NCBI GenBank assembly: GCA_021324295.1
Contig: JAJPJJ010000041.1
Span: forward strand, 1-64,000
Direction of reading: 5' to 3'
Origin: Bacillota bacterium
Lineage (GTDB): Bacteria > Sysuimicrobiota > Sysuimicrobiia > Sysuimicrobiales > Segetimicrobiaceae
Length of the DNA: 64,000 bases
In this document: in pieces, positions 42,107 through 50,354 of the stretch
Numbering within the stretch: the stretch's first letter is position 1
Layout of the letters: each line of letters starts with the position of its first letter
Position numbers and translations under genes: made by a program
The notes under the pieces: generated by a model
Databases searched by the model: none
What the model was told of the DNA's origin: nothing
Seen by the model: only the letters and a program-made list of their open reading frames with translations

Positions 42107-42939
42107 TGGACCAGCACCCGCCCCATCCGACGGCTGCCGCCGGCGAGACGACACCGGCGTCCGCGGGGCCCTCGCCCCGCGCGCAGCCCGTGCTGTGGCT
42201 GGCCCTGCTGCTCCTTGCCGGCCTCGGCTGGGCGATCACGGCGCTCCAGGCCGGCGACATGCGCAGCATGACCCAGATGCCCGAGATGGGGATGGCGCCG
42301 GCACCGGCCCCGGTGTTCCTCGCCGTCTGGATCAGCATGATGGTGGCGATGATGTTCCCCTCGGTGGCGCCGGTCGCCTCGCTCTTCACCACGATGAGCC
42401 GAGCGCGCCGCCGGACCGGCGCCCCGGTGGCTCCCACGTGGGCCCTCCTCGCGGGATACCTGGCGGTGTGGACGCTGTTCGGCGTCGGCGCCTATCTACT
42501 CTCGCTCGCCGTCCCGGCTGTGGGGATGCGGGCGCCCGGGCTGCGCGCCTACAGCCCCGTGGCGGCAGGCGTCGTGCTGATCGCGGCCGGGCTCTACCAG
42601 TGGAGCCCTCTCAAGAACCTCTGCCTGAGGCACTGCCGGTCGCCGCTGGCGATCATCGTGCACGGGTGGCGGGACGGCTACCTCGGGGCTCTGCGCATGG
42701 GGATCGTGCACGGGGCCTACTGCGTCGGGTGCTGCTGGGGCTTCATGGTGATCCTGTTCGCGGTCGGGCTCATGAACCTGGGGTGGATGATCCTGCTCAC
42801 CGGCCTGATCTTTGCGGAGAAGGTCGTCCCGCGCGGTGTGCTGATCGGCAAGGCGGCCGGCGTCGTCCTCGTGCTCTTGGGCGTCGGCGCACTCGTCGCG
42901 CCGCTGCTCGGGCGGCTGCCCGGTCCGCACCCGGTGTGA
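42106..42939 (+). CDS. DUF2182 integral membrane protein (predicted metal-binding)
   Basis: A 277-residue membrane protein with about seven helices. The DUF2182 features are MSMTQMPEMGM-like Met-rich sequence in the first outer loop (MRSMTQMPEMGM, about residues 51-62), WISMMVAMMFPSVAP (about 72-86), and HGAYCVGCCWGFM (about 200-212). The Met, His and Cys ligands suggest copper or a similar soft metal. The ATG shares its first base with the stop of DUF1326, so the two are coupled. Function is inferred only. Confidence 0.9.
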   Translation: MDQHPPHPTAAAGETTPASAGPSPRAQPVLWLALLLLAGLGWAITALQAGDMRSMTQMPEMGMAPAPAPVFLAVWISMMVAMMFPSVAPVASLFTTMSRARRRTGAPVAPTWALLAGYLAVWTLFGVGAYLLSLAVPAVGMRAPGLRAYSPVAAGVVLIAAGLYQWSPLKNLCLRHCRSPLAIIVHGWRDGYLGALRMGIVHGAYCVGCCWGFMVILFAVGLMNLGWMILLTGLIFAEKVVPRGVLIGKAAGVVLVLLGVGALVAPLLGRLPGPHPV

Positions 42940-42986
42940 CGCTCCCCGGCGCCCCCAGCCGGGCGCCGCGCGCAGCGAGCCAACGG

Positions 42987-43018
42987 GCGGCGCGGGCGCC
43001 GCGCGGCGCCCGCGCCGC
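42987..43018. terminator. 32-nt perfect GC palindrome between convergent genes
   Basis: Bases 42987-43002 and 43003-43018 are exact reverse complements (16 plus 16, no loop), all G and C. The palindrome lies between the stops of the DUF2182 gene and the exported-protein gene, a position suited to terminate transcription from both sides. There is no T-run. Confidence 0.55.
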
Positions 43019-43035
43019 GTCCGTGGACGGGGCCC

Positions 43036-43461
43036 CTACATCTTCGACAGGCTCGCGAGCTGCACCTGGATGATGTGCGCCGCGGCCTTGGCCTGCTGAA
43101 GGTTGCCCATGGAAAGAGCCTGGTCGGCGATGTGCGCCAGCCACCACGCCACCTGGTACTCCTGGTCTTCGCCCATCTTGGCCTTGATGTCCGGCATGAT
43201 ACCGTTGCCCTGACCCTGGCACGGGTTCCCGGCCGCCTTGTCGAACATCTTGTCGTTCGGACCCACCAGGCAGTTGACGACGTGGTGCAGGTGCAGGCTC
43301 ACTTCCTTCATCGTATCGTACTTGGCCGCGAACCCCGCATGCGTGATCGCGGTCTTGAGCTCGTCCGCCATCCCCATCGGCGCCGCCGCGATCGCCTGCG
43401 CGCCGAGCGCCATCGCGGCCAGCACAGCGATTCCCAGCACCGACCACCGAGCCATTCGCAT
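43036..43461 (-). CDS. Exported small protein with His/Cys residues
   Basis: A 141-residue hypothetical protein. A clear signal peptide (MRMARWSVLGIAVLAAMALGAQAIAAA, cleavage near residue 27) is followed by a helical domain of about 110 residues. HLHHVVNCLVG and NPCQGQGNG give one HxHH cluster and two cysteines, which could bind metal or haem, although no CxxCH is present. AAGGAGG precedes the ATG, and a promoter lies upstream. It converges on the DUF1326/DUF2182 pair, so a shared link to metal homeostasis is possible but unproven. Confidence 0.8.
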   Translation of the reverse strand: MRMARWSVLGIAVLAAMALGAQAIAAAPMGMADELKTAITHAGFAAKYDTMKEVSLHLHHVVNCLVGPNDKMFDKAAGNPCQGQGNGIMPDIKAKMGEDQEYQVAWWLAHIADQALSMGNLQQAKAAAHIIQVQLASLSKM

Positions 43462-43516
43462 GTTTGCCTCCTTGATCCGGCGTTTCGTGCCGCCGGTATT
43501 CCCATCGACCGATCGG

Positions 43517-43545
43517 AGTATATCCGGTGGTGTGTGACGATTGAA
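43517..43545 (-). promoter_or_regulatory. Promoter of the exported-protein gene
   Basis: On the minus strand TTCAAT (43545-43540), a 17-base spacer and TATACT (43522-43517) precede the gene by about 56 bases. The -10 is strong and the -35 moderate. Confidence 0.5.
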
Positions 43546-43624
43546 TAAAGGCCAGGCATCCGGCGCCCTTCGCGACCCCGCGGGCGGCCGCGCTCACCGC
43601 GCCGAACGCGTGCTCGCAGGGCCA

Positions 43625-44866
43625 TCACAGCCGGGCGTTCCACTCCCTCGCCGCCCACTCAAGAGCCCGCTGCGGCGTCATGCGGCCGAAGAACGCGTTC
43701 TCCACCGCCTCGCGGAAGATGCGGAAGAGTTCGTCGCTGTGGGGCGTGACGACGGTGAGGTCCCGCGCGATCCCGAGCTCCCGCGCGGCGACCATCCGAC
43801 CCCGGTCTTCCGGAGTGGTCCCGGCCCGCGTGAAGTACGGGTCGGCCGCGGCGGCCCGGGTGGACGGAAAGGTCACGATATCGTGCGCGAACGCAAGCTG
43901 GTTCTCGTCGTTCGTGACAAAGAGCGCAAACTCCACCGCCTCAGGCCGGTGCCGGCTCGCGAGCGGCACGGCCAGGTCCATCGTCGGCAGGTCGAGCACG
44001 CGGCCGCGCCCGAGCGGCGCCGGGGCGACCAGGGTCTCGCGGTAGGCCTCGGGGCCGTCCTGGCGCACCCGCAGCAGAAACTCCGGCCCGGTGACGAGCA
44101 TCGCGAGCTGTCCGGCCGCGTATCGCTCCGTCGCGCCGAGGTAGCCGCGCTGGAGCGTGTCGGCCGGGAACATGTCGCGCTTGAACAGGTCCACATACCG
44201 TGCGAGCAGCGCCACGTGGGCCGGGCCGTCGAACACCGCGCGCTTCCGGTCCGCGCTGAGCACCGGCAGCCCCTCCTCCTGGAACAGCGTGAGCAGCCGG
44301 ATCGTGTCCACGTTCGGCATGAACCCGTACACGCCGGTCCGTTGCTTGATCATGACCGCGGCCTGGATGAACGCATCCATCGTCGCCGGCGGATGGGCAG
44401 GATCGAGCCCGGCGCGGCGGAACAGCGCCCGATTGTAGGCGAGGACATCGGGCTCCACGTACCACGGGATCCCGTAGGCACGCCCCTGGACGCGCAGCGA
44501 CGCCCAGATGTTGGGGAAGTAGCGGGCCCGCACGGCCGCCGGGACGGCGGCGTCCATGTCCACGAGCGCGTGCGCCTGCGCCATCCGGATCGTCGTCTCG
44601 GTGTTCAGGTTGACGACGTCGGGCGCCACGCCTCCCGCGATCGCCGCGAGCAGCTTCTCGGCCAGGGCCTGCAGCTGGACGTCGATCCACCGGATGCGCA
44701 CGCCGGGATGCGCGCGCTGGTACCGGCCGATCAGGCCCTGGATGTAGGCCGTGGAATACGGCTGGAGGGAGATCGTCCAGAACTCCAGCAGCACCTGCGG
44801 GGCCGCGGAGGCGGCGCCGGTCCCCAGCAGGAGGGCGAGCACGGCGGCGGTGCGCAGGCGTCTCAT
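43625..44866 (-). CDS. Sugar-type ABC transporter substrate-binding protein
   Basis: A 413-residue extracellular solute-binding protein, family 1 (UgpB/MalE-like). A Sec signal (MRRLRTAAVLALLLGTGAASA) is followed by VLLEFWTISLQPYS, QRAHPGVRIRWIDVQ, GGVAPDVVNLNTET, and the C-terminal TPQRALEWAAREWNARL. It should capture a sugar, glycerophosphodiester or similar solute in the periplasm or at the surface. No permease or ATPase gene is adjacent, so it is an orphan; its partners must be elsewhere. Confidence 0.92.
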   Translation of the reverse strand: MRRLRTAAVLALLLGTGAASAAPQVLLEFWTISLQPYSTAYIQGLIGRYQRAHPGVRIRWIDVQLQALAEKLLAAIAGGVAPDVVNLNTETTIRMAQAHALVDMDAAVPAAVRARYFPNIWASLRVQGRAYGIPWYVEPDVLAYNRALFRRAGLDPAHPPATMDAFIQAAVMIKQRTGVYGFMPNVDTIRLLTLFQEEGLPVLSADRKRAVFDGPAHVALLARYVDLFKRDMFPADTLQRGYLGATERYAAGQLAMLVTGPEFLLRVRQDGPEAYRETLVAPAPLGRGRVLDLPTMDLAVPLASRHRPEAVEFALFVTNDENQLAFAHDIVTFPSTRAAAADPYFTRAGTTPEDRGRMVAARELGIARDLTVVTPHSDELFRIFREAVENAFFGRMTPQRALEWAAREWNARL

Positions 44867-45169
44867 CGTCGGCTCCCCGGAACGTCCGATCGCGCTTTCG
44901 GCGCCACGGGGGCCGGCTCCTTGCGCCGCGCGCCCCGCGAGATCGGCGCCTGCCCCGTCCGCGCGCTCCCATCACGACCGGTGGGCGCGGCACACGCGAC
45001 CTCTGGAGCCGCGAGAGGTGGCCACAGACGCCCGGGCGGGCCAGGGGCGCAGACCACCCACGCCTGCCCCACCCAAGGCGCCAGCCGCGCCGGCGCCGAT
45101 GCCGCCGGTCCGGGCCATCGCCGACGCCGCGACGGCGTCCCTCGCTCCGGATCAGAGCGGGGCTGCCCG
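44867..45169. other. Intergenic region between orphan binding protein and ArsR
   Basis: About 300 GC-rich bases between divergent genes. Apart from the arsR promoter at its right edge, no promoter for the binding protein, structure or credible open frame was seen. Confidence 0.5.
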
Positions 45170-45200
45170 TTGACGAGATGATTTGGTTATTTTAGAATAA
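45170..45200 (+). promoter_or_regulatory. Promoter and candidate ArsR operator
   Basis: TTGACG (45170-45175), a 17-base spacer and TAGAAT (45193-45198) form a strong promoter. The inverted repeat TTATT-TTAG-AATAA (45187-45200) overlaps the -10 element, the typical position for ArsR repression, in an AT-rich island. Confidence 0.7.
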
Positions 45201-45231
45201 AGAAAGCACGGCCTCCGCAGGTGGCGTCCCG

Positions 45232-45609
45232 ATGAGGACCGAGGCGAAGAAGGAGGGCCGCACAGAGGACATCGCCCGCTACGCGGACATGTTCTCGGCG
45301 ATCGGCACGGAAGCCCGGCTCGGCATCGTGCGGCTCCTCCTGTCCGCCCATCCCGAAGGGATGGTGGTCGGGGAGATCCAGGCCGAGCTGGGCATCCCCA
45401 GCTCCACGCTCTCTCACCACCTCGAGAAGCTGCGCCACGAGGACCTGGTGACGGTCCGGCGGGAAGGCACCTTCCTCCGATACGCGGCCAACACGGAGAC
45501 GCTGCGTGAGCTGCTGAGCTTCCTCTACGCCGAATGCTGCACGCGAAGCCGCGCCGTGAGCCCGCGAGAGATCGTGTGGACCGGACGGCCGTCCGGGAAG
45601 GACCGGTAG
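45232..45609 (+). CDS. ArsR-family metalloregulator
   Basis: A 125-residue winged-helix repressor: [17 protein letters not shown], then the helix-turn-helix [26 protein letters not shown] (about residues 48-73). The DNA-recognition helix lacks the ELCVC cysteines of classical ArsR. Instead a vicinal pair sits near the C-terminus (YAECCTRS, about 100-105), as in the ArsR type whose As(III) site is C-terminal. It is followed after 21 bases by an arsM-like gene and would release the promoter when arsenite binds. Confidence 0.9.
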   Translation: MRTEAKKEGRTEDIARYADMFSAIGTEARLGIVRLLLSAHPEGMVVGEIQAELGIPSSTLSHHLEKLRHEDLVTVRREGTFLRYAANTETLRELLSFLYAECCTRSRAVSPREIVWTGRPSGKDR

Positions 45610-45630
45610 AGAGGCCGGGGGAGGGACGCC

Positions 45631-46464
45631 GTGGACATCAAGGAAGCCGTGCGGGAGAGGTACGCCGACGCGGCGCGCCGCGTGCGGACAACCGAAGCGG
45701 GCTGCTGCCGAATCGCCTGCTGCGGATCCGCCGCGCCGGAGGGGCTCGGTGAGCCCGTCGCCCTGCCCCTGTACGACGCGGCGCAAGTCGCGGGCCTGCC
45801 ATCCAGAGCCGTGCAGGCCTCCATGGGCTGCGGGAATCCCACCGCGCTGGCCCAGCTGAATCCCGGAGACGTCGTCCTCGATCTCGGATCGGGCGGCGGG
45901 ATCGATGTCCTCCTCTCCGCCAGGCGCGTCGGCCCCACGGGCAAGGCGTACGGGCTCGATATGACCGATGAGATGCTCGAGCTCGCACGCGAGCATCAGC
46001 GGGCGGCAGGCCTCGAGAACGTCGAGTTCGTCAAGGGAGAGATCGAGCACATCCCGCTCCCCGACGGCTCCGTGGACGTGATCATCTCGAACTGCGTGAT
46101 CAACCTCTCCGCGGACAAAGACCGGGTCTTCGCGGAGGCATTCCGCGTGCTGCGGCCCGGCGGGCGGTTCGCGGTGTCGGACGTCGTGGTGCGCGGCGCG
46201 GTGCCTCCCGGGATCCGGCGCAACATCGCGCTGTGGACCGCATGCATCGCGGGGGCGCTGGAAGAATCCGAGTACATCGCGAAGCTCGCACGCGCGGGCT
46301 TCGAGGAGATCACCATCGAGCCGACGCGCCTCTACGTGCCCGGGGAGGCGCGGGAGTCCGTCGCAGCACGCGGCATCGATACCGACGGGGGCGCAGGGGT
46401 CGCGGAGGCGACATTTATGAGCGCGTTCGTCCGCGCGCGAAAGCCGGGACTCGCGCAAGGATAG
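45631..46464 (+). CDS. arsM: Arsenite methyltransferase
   Basis: A 277-residue SAM-dependent As(III) methyltransferase. SAM motif [13 protein letters not shown] is at about residues 82-94, and the three family cysteines are Cys67 (SMGCGNP), Cys155 (SNCVINLS) and Cys205 (WTACIAG). Additional cysteine pairs near the N-terminus (GCCRIACCG, about 24-32) may help to hold arsenic. It converts arsenite to methylated, partly volatile species. It starts with GTG after GGGGGAGGGA and is in an operon with ArsR; no arsenite pump or arsenate reductase is nearby. Confidence 0.93.
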   Translation: MDIKEAVRERYADAARRVRTTEAGCCRIACCGSAAPEGLGEPVALPLYDAAQVAGLPSRAVQASMGCGNPTALAQLNPGDVVLDLGSGGGIDVLLSARRVGPTGKAYGLDMTDEMLELAREHQRAAGLENVEFVKGEIEHIPLPDGSVDVIISNCVINLSADKDRVFAEAFRVLRPGGRFAVSDVVVRGAVPPGIRRNIALWTACIAGALEESEYIAKLARAGFEEITIEPTRLYVPGEARESVAARGIDTDGGAGVAEATFMSAFVRARKPGLAQG

Positions 46465-46556
46465 CCCAATGGGCCCCGGCGGCCCAGAAGACAGCGGCCG
46501 GCGCGCGGTCGAATTCGTGAGGACAGGGGCACGCCGCACCGCCGATCGGCACGCGC

Positions 46557-47912
46557 CTACGCCAGCAACTGCGGCGCCGCGCGCTCGATGTCCGGGCGCA
46601 TCTCGCCGAGCGCGTCGCCGACCGCCGCGATGCACTCCTCGATCTCGGCATCACCCATCGGCACGCAGAGGCTGAGCGAACCGCGCGAGATCACGTACAC
46701 GCCGCGGTTGAGCAGGTGCAGGTGGAGCAGGGACTGGAGGCTCCCCGGGACGGCCGCTCTCGAGCGGTAGTCGGTCACCGGGTGGTCGGTAAAGAAGAAG
46801 CTGGAGAGCGAGCCGACGCCGACCACCTGCACCGTGACCCCGGCGGCGCGGGCCGCCTCGCGCAGCCCGGCCCGCAGGCGCTCGCCCATCGCGTTGAGGC
46901 GGGCGATCTGTGCCTCGTCGAGCACGCGCAGCGCTGCCGCGCCGGCAGCCATCGTCGCACGGTTGCCGTTGAATGTCCCGGAATGGTGCAGAGAGCCCGG
47001 CCGCGACGGGTCGAACAGGTCCATGATATCGCGCCGGCCGCCAAACGCCCCGACCGGAAACCCGCCGCCGATGATCTTGCCCATCGTCGTGAGGTCGGGC
47101 ACCACCCCGAACAGCTCCTGCGCCCCGCCTCGGCTCAACCGCAGAGTCTGGATCTCGTCGAAGATCAGCAGCGCCCCATGGCGCCGGACGGCATCGCGCA
47201 CGCCAGCCAGGTAGCCCGGGGGCGGAGGGATGTATCCCATGACGCCGGGGACAGGCTCGATGACCAGCGCGGCGATCTGGCCCGGATACCGCTGGAACGC
47301 CCGCTCGACCGGCTCGAGGCCGCCGTACGGGACAACGACGACCTCGTCCCGGACGCGCCCCGGGACGCCGTCCGAGGCGAGCACCGGCCGGGGATCGTCC
47401 GCCGGGCCCGCCGCCTCGAGGGACGGCGAGACGCTGACCTCGACGGTATCGTGCGTGCCGTGGAACCCACCTTCGATCTTGATGACCTTCTCGCGCCCCG
47501 TGAAAGCGCGGGCCGCGCGGATCGCGAACAGCGTCGCCTCCGTGCCGGAGTTGCAGAAGCGGACGGACTCCAGCGACGGCACCCGGTCCACGAGCATCTC
47601 CGCCAGCGCCACCTGCGCCCCGAGCGGCGCAGCGTACGCCGTGCCGTGCCGCAGCTCGCGGGTCACCGCCTCCAGGACCGCCGGGTGCGCGTGGCCGAGG
47701 ATCAGCGACGTGTAGTTGTTCACAAAGTCCACGTACGCGTTCCCGTCGGCGTCCCAGATCCGGCACCCGTCGCCGCGCTCGATGAAGACCGGGTACGGGG
47801 CCCAGTACGCGGATGTCCGGGTGTCGCCGCCGGGCATCACACGGCGCGCCCGCTCGTGCAGGCGCCGGGATGCGCCGGTGCGGGCCAGGTAGGTCTGCAG
47901 GGCATCGCCCAT
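46557..47912 (-). CDS. Class III aminotransferase (glutamate-1-semialdehyde aminomutase-like)
   Basis: A 451-residue PLP enzyme of the class III fold. VMPGGDTRTSAYW at the start and the cofactor-lysine region TTMGKIIGGGFPVGAFGG (about residues 268-285) resemble glutamate-1-semialdehyde 2,1-aminomutase; FDEIQTLRLSRGG contains the PLP-contacting Asp. HemL-like proteins of this size outside a haem cluster are often aminotransferases or aminomutases with other substrates. AAGGAGCCGACG precedes the ATG at 47912. The flanking creatininase-family gene is divergent. Confidence 0.9.
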   Translation of the reverse strand: MGDALQTYLARTGASRRLHERARRVMPGGDTRTSAYWAPYPVFIERGDGCRIWDADGNAYVDFVNNYTSLILGHAHPAVLEAVTRELRHGTAYAAPLGAQVALAEMLVDRVPSLESVRFCNSGTEATLFAIRAARAFTGREKVIKIEGGFHGTHDTVEVSVSPSLEAAGPADDPRPVLASDGVPGRVRDEVVVVPYGGLEPVERAFQRYPGQIAALVIEPVPGVMGYIPPPPGYLAGVRDAVRRHGALLIFDEIQTLRLSRGGAQELFGVVPDLTTMGKIIGGGFPVGAFGGRRDIMDLFDPSRPGSLHHSGTFNGNRATMAAGAAALRVLDEAQIARLNAMGERLRAGLREAARAAGVTVQVVGVGSLSSFFFTDHPVTDYRSRAAVPGSLQSLLHLHLLNRGVYVISRGSLSLCVPMGDAEIEECIAAVGDALGEMRPDIERAAPQLLA

Positions 47913-48240
47913 CGTCGGCTCCTTCTCCGGCCGGCAACGTCGGGAATCGGGCCGGTCATGCCGCGCGGCTCGCCTCACGCGCAGGGCGGCACGACCGCGG
48001 CCCGCGCCGAGCGTGGCTGCCGCCGCATGGCCACGCGGCGCGTACGAGGACGTTCTGCTGGAGACGCGGAACTCCTGTCTCGTTCCCGACCCTCATAGGG
48101 CCGCTCGGCCCGGCGGCCGCTCCCGTAGCGGTCCCCGTCGCGCTCGGGGGAAGGGAATGGAGCCACGGCGCAGGAACGGGTAGTCGGTGGCCGGCACCCG
48201 CCGCATACGGTCCCTAATACCCGGGAGGAGGCTGGGACAC
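47913..48240. other. Intergenic region between divergent aminotransferase and creatininase genes
   Basis: 328 bases that should contain two divergent promoters. No convincing -35/-10 pair or symmetrical operator was seen; GGGAGGAGG before 48241 is the ribosome site of the plus-strand gene. Confidence 0.5.
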
Positions 48241-49011
48241 GTGAAGGACACCGTGCTGCTGGAAGAACTGTCGTGGCCGGAGGTCCAGCGAGCGCTCGAC
48301 GCCGGCGTCCGGACGATCGTGATCGTCGCAGCGTCGGTGGAGCAGCACGGACCGCATCTGCCGACGATGACCGATGCGGCCATCGGTCTGGCGGTCGGCG
48401 AGCGCGTGGCGCGCAAGCTGGGCCGGGCGCTCCTCGCGCCGGTGATCCGCCCGGGGTGCTCGGACCATCACCTGGCCTTCCCGGGCAGCCTCTCCCTCCC
48501 CCGCGAGACGTTCATCCAGACGGTCATCGCCTACGTCCGGTCCCTCGCGCCGCACGGCTTTCGGACCTTCGTGCTGCTCTCCTCCCATGGCGGAAACTTC
48601 GACGCGCTCGAAGAGGCGGCCCGACGCCTCCGAGAGGAGCTCGCGCGGCAGGACGTCCGGATCGTGGCCTACGCCGGCCGATCCGCCCTCGCCGAGATGA
48701 TGCGGGTGATGGTCGCCGCCGCGGCGTCCCTGGGTGCGGCCCAGGACGTCGACGCGATCCATGCCGAGGCGACGGAAACCTCGATCATGATGGTTCGGCA
48801 CCCGGACCTCGTCGCCGCGGACCGGCTCGAGCGCGGGCTCACCGGCCGGATCGACACGAACGAGCTGTTTCGGCGAGGCCTCAGGGCGATGACACCGAAC
48901 GGCATCCTGGGCGACGCGACGCTGGCGACGCCCGAGATCGGCGCGGCCGTCCTCGAGCGCCTCGCGGACCATCTCGCCGCGTTCGTCCGCCGAGAGCTCG
49001 AGGCGGGATAG
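48241..49011 (+). CDS. Creatininase-family amidohydrolase
   Basis: A 256-residue metal-dependent amidohydrolase of the creatininase/MftE/ArfB family. Metal ligands are visible in ASVEQHGPHLP (Glu and His, about residues 31-41), TMTDA, HHLAFPGSLS, the SSHGGN loop (about 120) and HAEATETS (about 176). I chose the GTG at 48241 after GGGAGGAGGC. Relatives hydrolyse creatinine, formamides or a mycofactocin peptide; no partner genes decide between them. Confidence 0.88.
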   Translation: MKDTVLLEELSWPEVQRALDAGVRTIVIVAASVEQHGPHLPTMTDAAIGLAVGERVARKLGRALLAPVIRPGCSDHHLAFPGSLSLPRETFIQTVIAYVRSLAPHGFRTFVLLSSHGGNFDALEEAARRLREELARQDVRIVAYAGRSALAEMMRVMVAAAASLGAAQDVDAIHAEATETSIMMVRHPDLVAADRLERGLTGRIDTNELFRRGLRAMTPNGILGDATLATPEIGAAVLERLADHLAAFVRRELEAG

Positions 49012-49103
49012 CCTCGTCCCGGGCGGCGAGGGACGATCGAGTCCACACCGGAGGGCGCGGGCGCGTCCGCGCGCGCAGGGCCTGAAGAGAGCGGGGTGCC
49101 GGG

Positions 49104-50324
49104 CTGCAGTTTCGGAGCGATGTCATCGTCGTGGGGGCCGGCCCGAGCGGGTCCGCGGCGGCGTACTTCCTGGCTGCGCGCGGCGCGAGGGTCATGCTCG
49201 TCGACAAGGCGAGCTTCCCGCGCGACAAGGCGTGCGGGGATGCCCTCACCCCGTGCGCCATCGCGGCGCTGCAGGAGATCGGAGTCCTGCCGGACCTCCT
49301 CCGGACCGGCCAGCGGATCGCCGGCATCGAGGTGGTCGCGCCCGACGGCTCCGCCACCACGGCACCGGTCCCCGCCCCGGGTGGCCTCCCGGTCCCCATG
49401 CTCGTCGTGCCCCGCGTCGCGCTCGACAACGCGATCAGGGAGCGCGCCCTGCGCAGCGGCGCGGGGTTCGCCGGTGGCGTGCACGTCGGCGACATCGACC
49501 GGGACGGCGCCGGCGTGATCGTGCGAGGAACCAGTCACGAGCGGCCCGTGGCGTTCGCCGCGCCGGTGGCGATCGTCGCCACCGGCGCGTCCGTCGCGCT
49601 GCTCCGCCGCATGCGGGTCCTCGCCCGAACGCCCGAGATGATGCTGGCGGCCCGCGCCTACGTCAACGGGATCACAGGGCCGAGCGACCGCGTCCAGGTG
49701 CGCTTCGATGGAGTCCCGCTGCCGGGCTACGGCTGGATCTTCCCGGTCTCCGGATCATCGGCCAACGTGGGAATCGGTGGCGTCGCCGGCCCCGCAGGGC
49801 TCGGCCGCGTCGGTCCTCCCCCGGCGGCGCTCCGAAGCTTCCTGCGGAGGCTCTCGCATCTCGGCGCGCTCGGCGGCGGGCGTCCGGAAACGCCGCCCAA
49901 GGGCTATCCGCTGCGCGTCGACTTCCCCCATGCTCCGACGTCCGCCGAGCGCGTGCTGCTGGTCGGCGAAGCCGCCGGGCTGGCGAACCCGTTGACCGGC
50001 GAGGGCATCGACTACGCGCTCGAATCCGGGCGGATCGCCGCGGACCACGCCGTCCGCATGCTCGAGGCCGGGGACCTCTCGCAGGCGCGGTTCGAAGAGT
50101 ACGGCCGGGCGTTGCGCGCTCGTTTCGAGCGGCTGTTCGCCTTCTGCCGGTGGCTCCGAGGCTGGTCTCTGCGCCCGCCCCTGGTCAACCGGCTCGTGCG
50201 GGCCGCGTCCCGGCACACGGAGCTGCGGACGCTGCTCCTCCAGATCGTGCTGGGCTCCCGGGCCGTGCCCGAGACGCCGCCGAGCAGCGCGGTGCTACGC
50301 GGGCTCCTCGCGCGCCTCTCGTAG
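49104..50324 (+). CDS. Geranylgeranyl-reductase-like FAD-dependent oxidoreductase, CTG start
   Basis: A 406-residue flavoprotein of the GG-reductase/FixC family: FAD motif DVIVVGAGPSGSAAAYFL at the very N-terminus, DKACGDALTP (about 47-56), and the GD-type motif LLVGEAAGLANPLTGEGIDYALESG (about 290-315). The frame has no ATG, GTG or TTG early enough to include the complete FAD motif; a GTG at 49131 would cut it. The frame opens at 49086, so a CTG at 49104 (LQFRSDVIVVG) is the only start giving a full domain. Relatives saturate isoprenoid lipids; a different polyene substrate is possible. Confidence 0.88.
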   Translation: MQFRSDVIVVGAGPSGSAAAYFLAARGARVMLVDKASFPRDKACGDALTPCAIAALQEIGVLPDLLRTGQRIAGIEVVAPDGSATTAPVPAPGGLPVPMLVVPRVALDNAIRERALRSGAGFAGGVHVGDIDRDGAGVIVRGTSHERPVAFAAPVAIVATGASVALLRRMRVLARTPEMMLAARAYVNGITGPSDRVQVRFDGVPLPGYGWIFPVSGSSANVGIGGVAGPAGLGRVGPPPAALRSFLRRLSHLGALGGGRPETPPKGYPLRVDFPHAPTSAERVLLVGEAAGLANPLTGEGIDYALESGRIAADHAVRMLEAGDLSQARFEEYGRALRARFERLFAFCRWLRGWSLRPPLVNRLVRAASRHTELRTLLLQIVLGSRAVPETPPSSAVLRGLLARLS

Positions 50325-50354
50325 CATCGCCGCCCGGCGGGAGGCCGCGCGCCT

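Noticed and set aside
46557-47912. hemL (haem biosynthesis glutamate-1-semialdehyde aminomutase)
   Set aside because: Motifs fit the fold, but there are no haem genes nearby and many class III enzymes share them, so no gene symbol is given.
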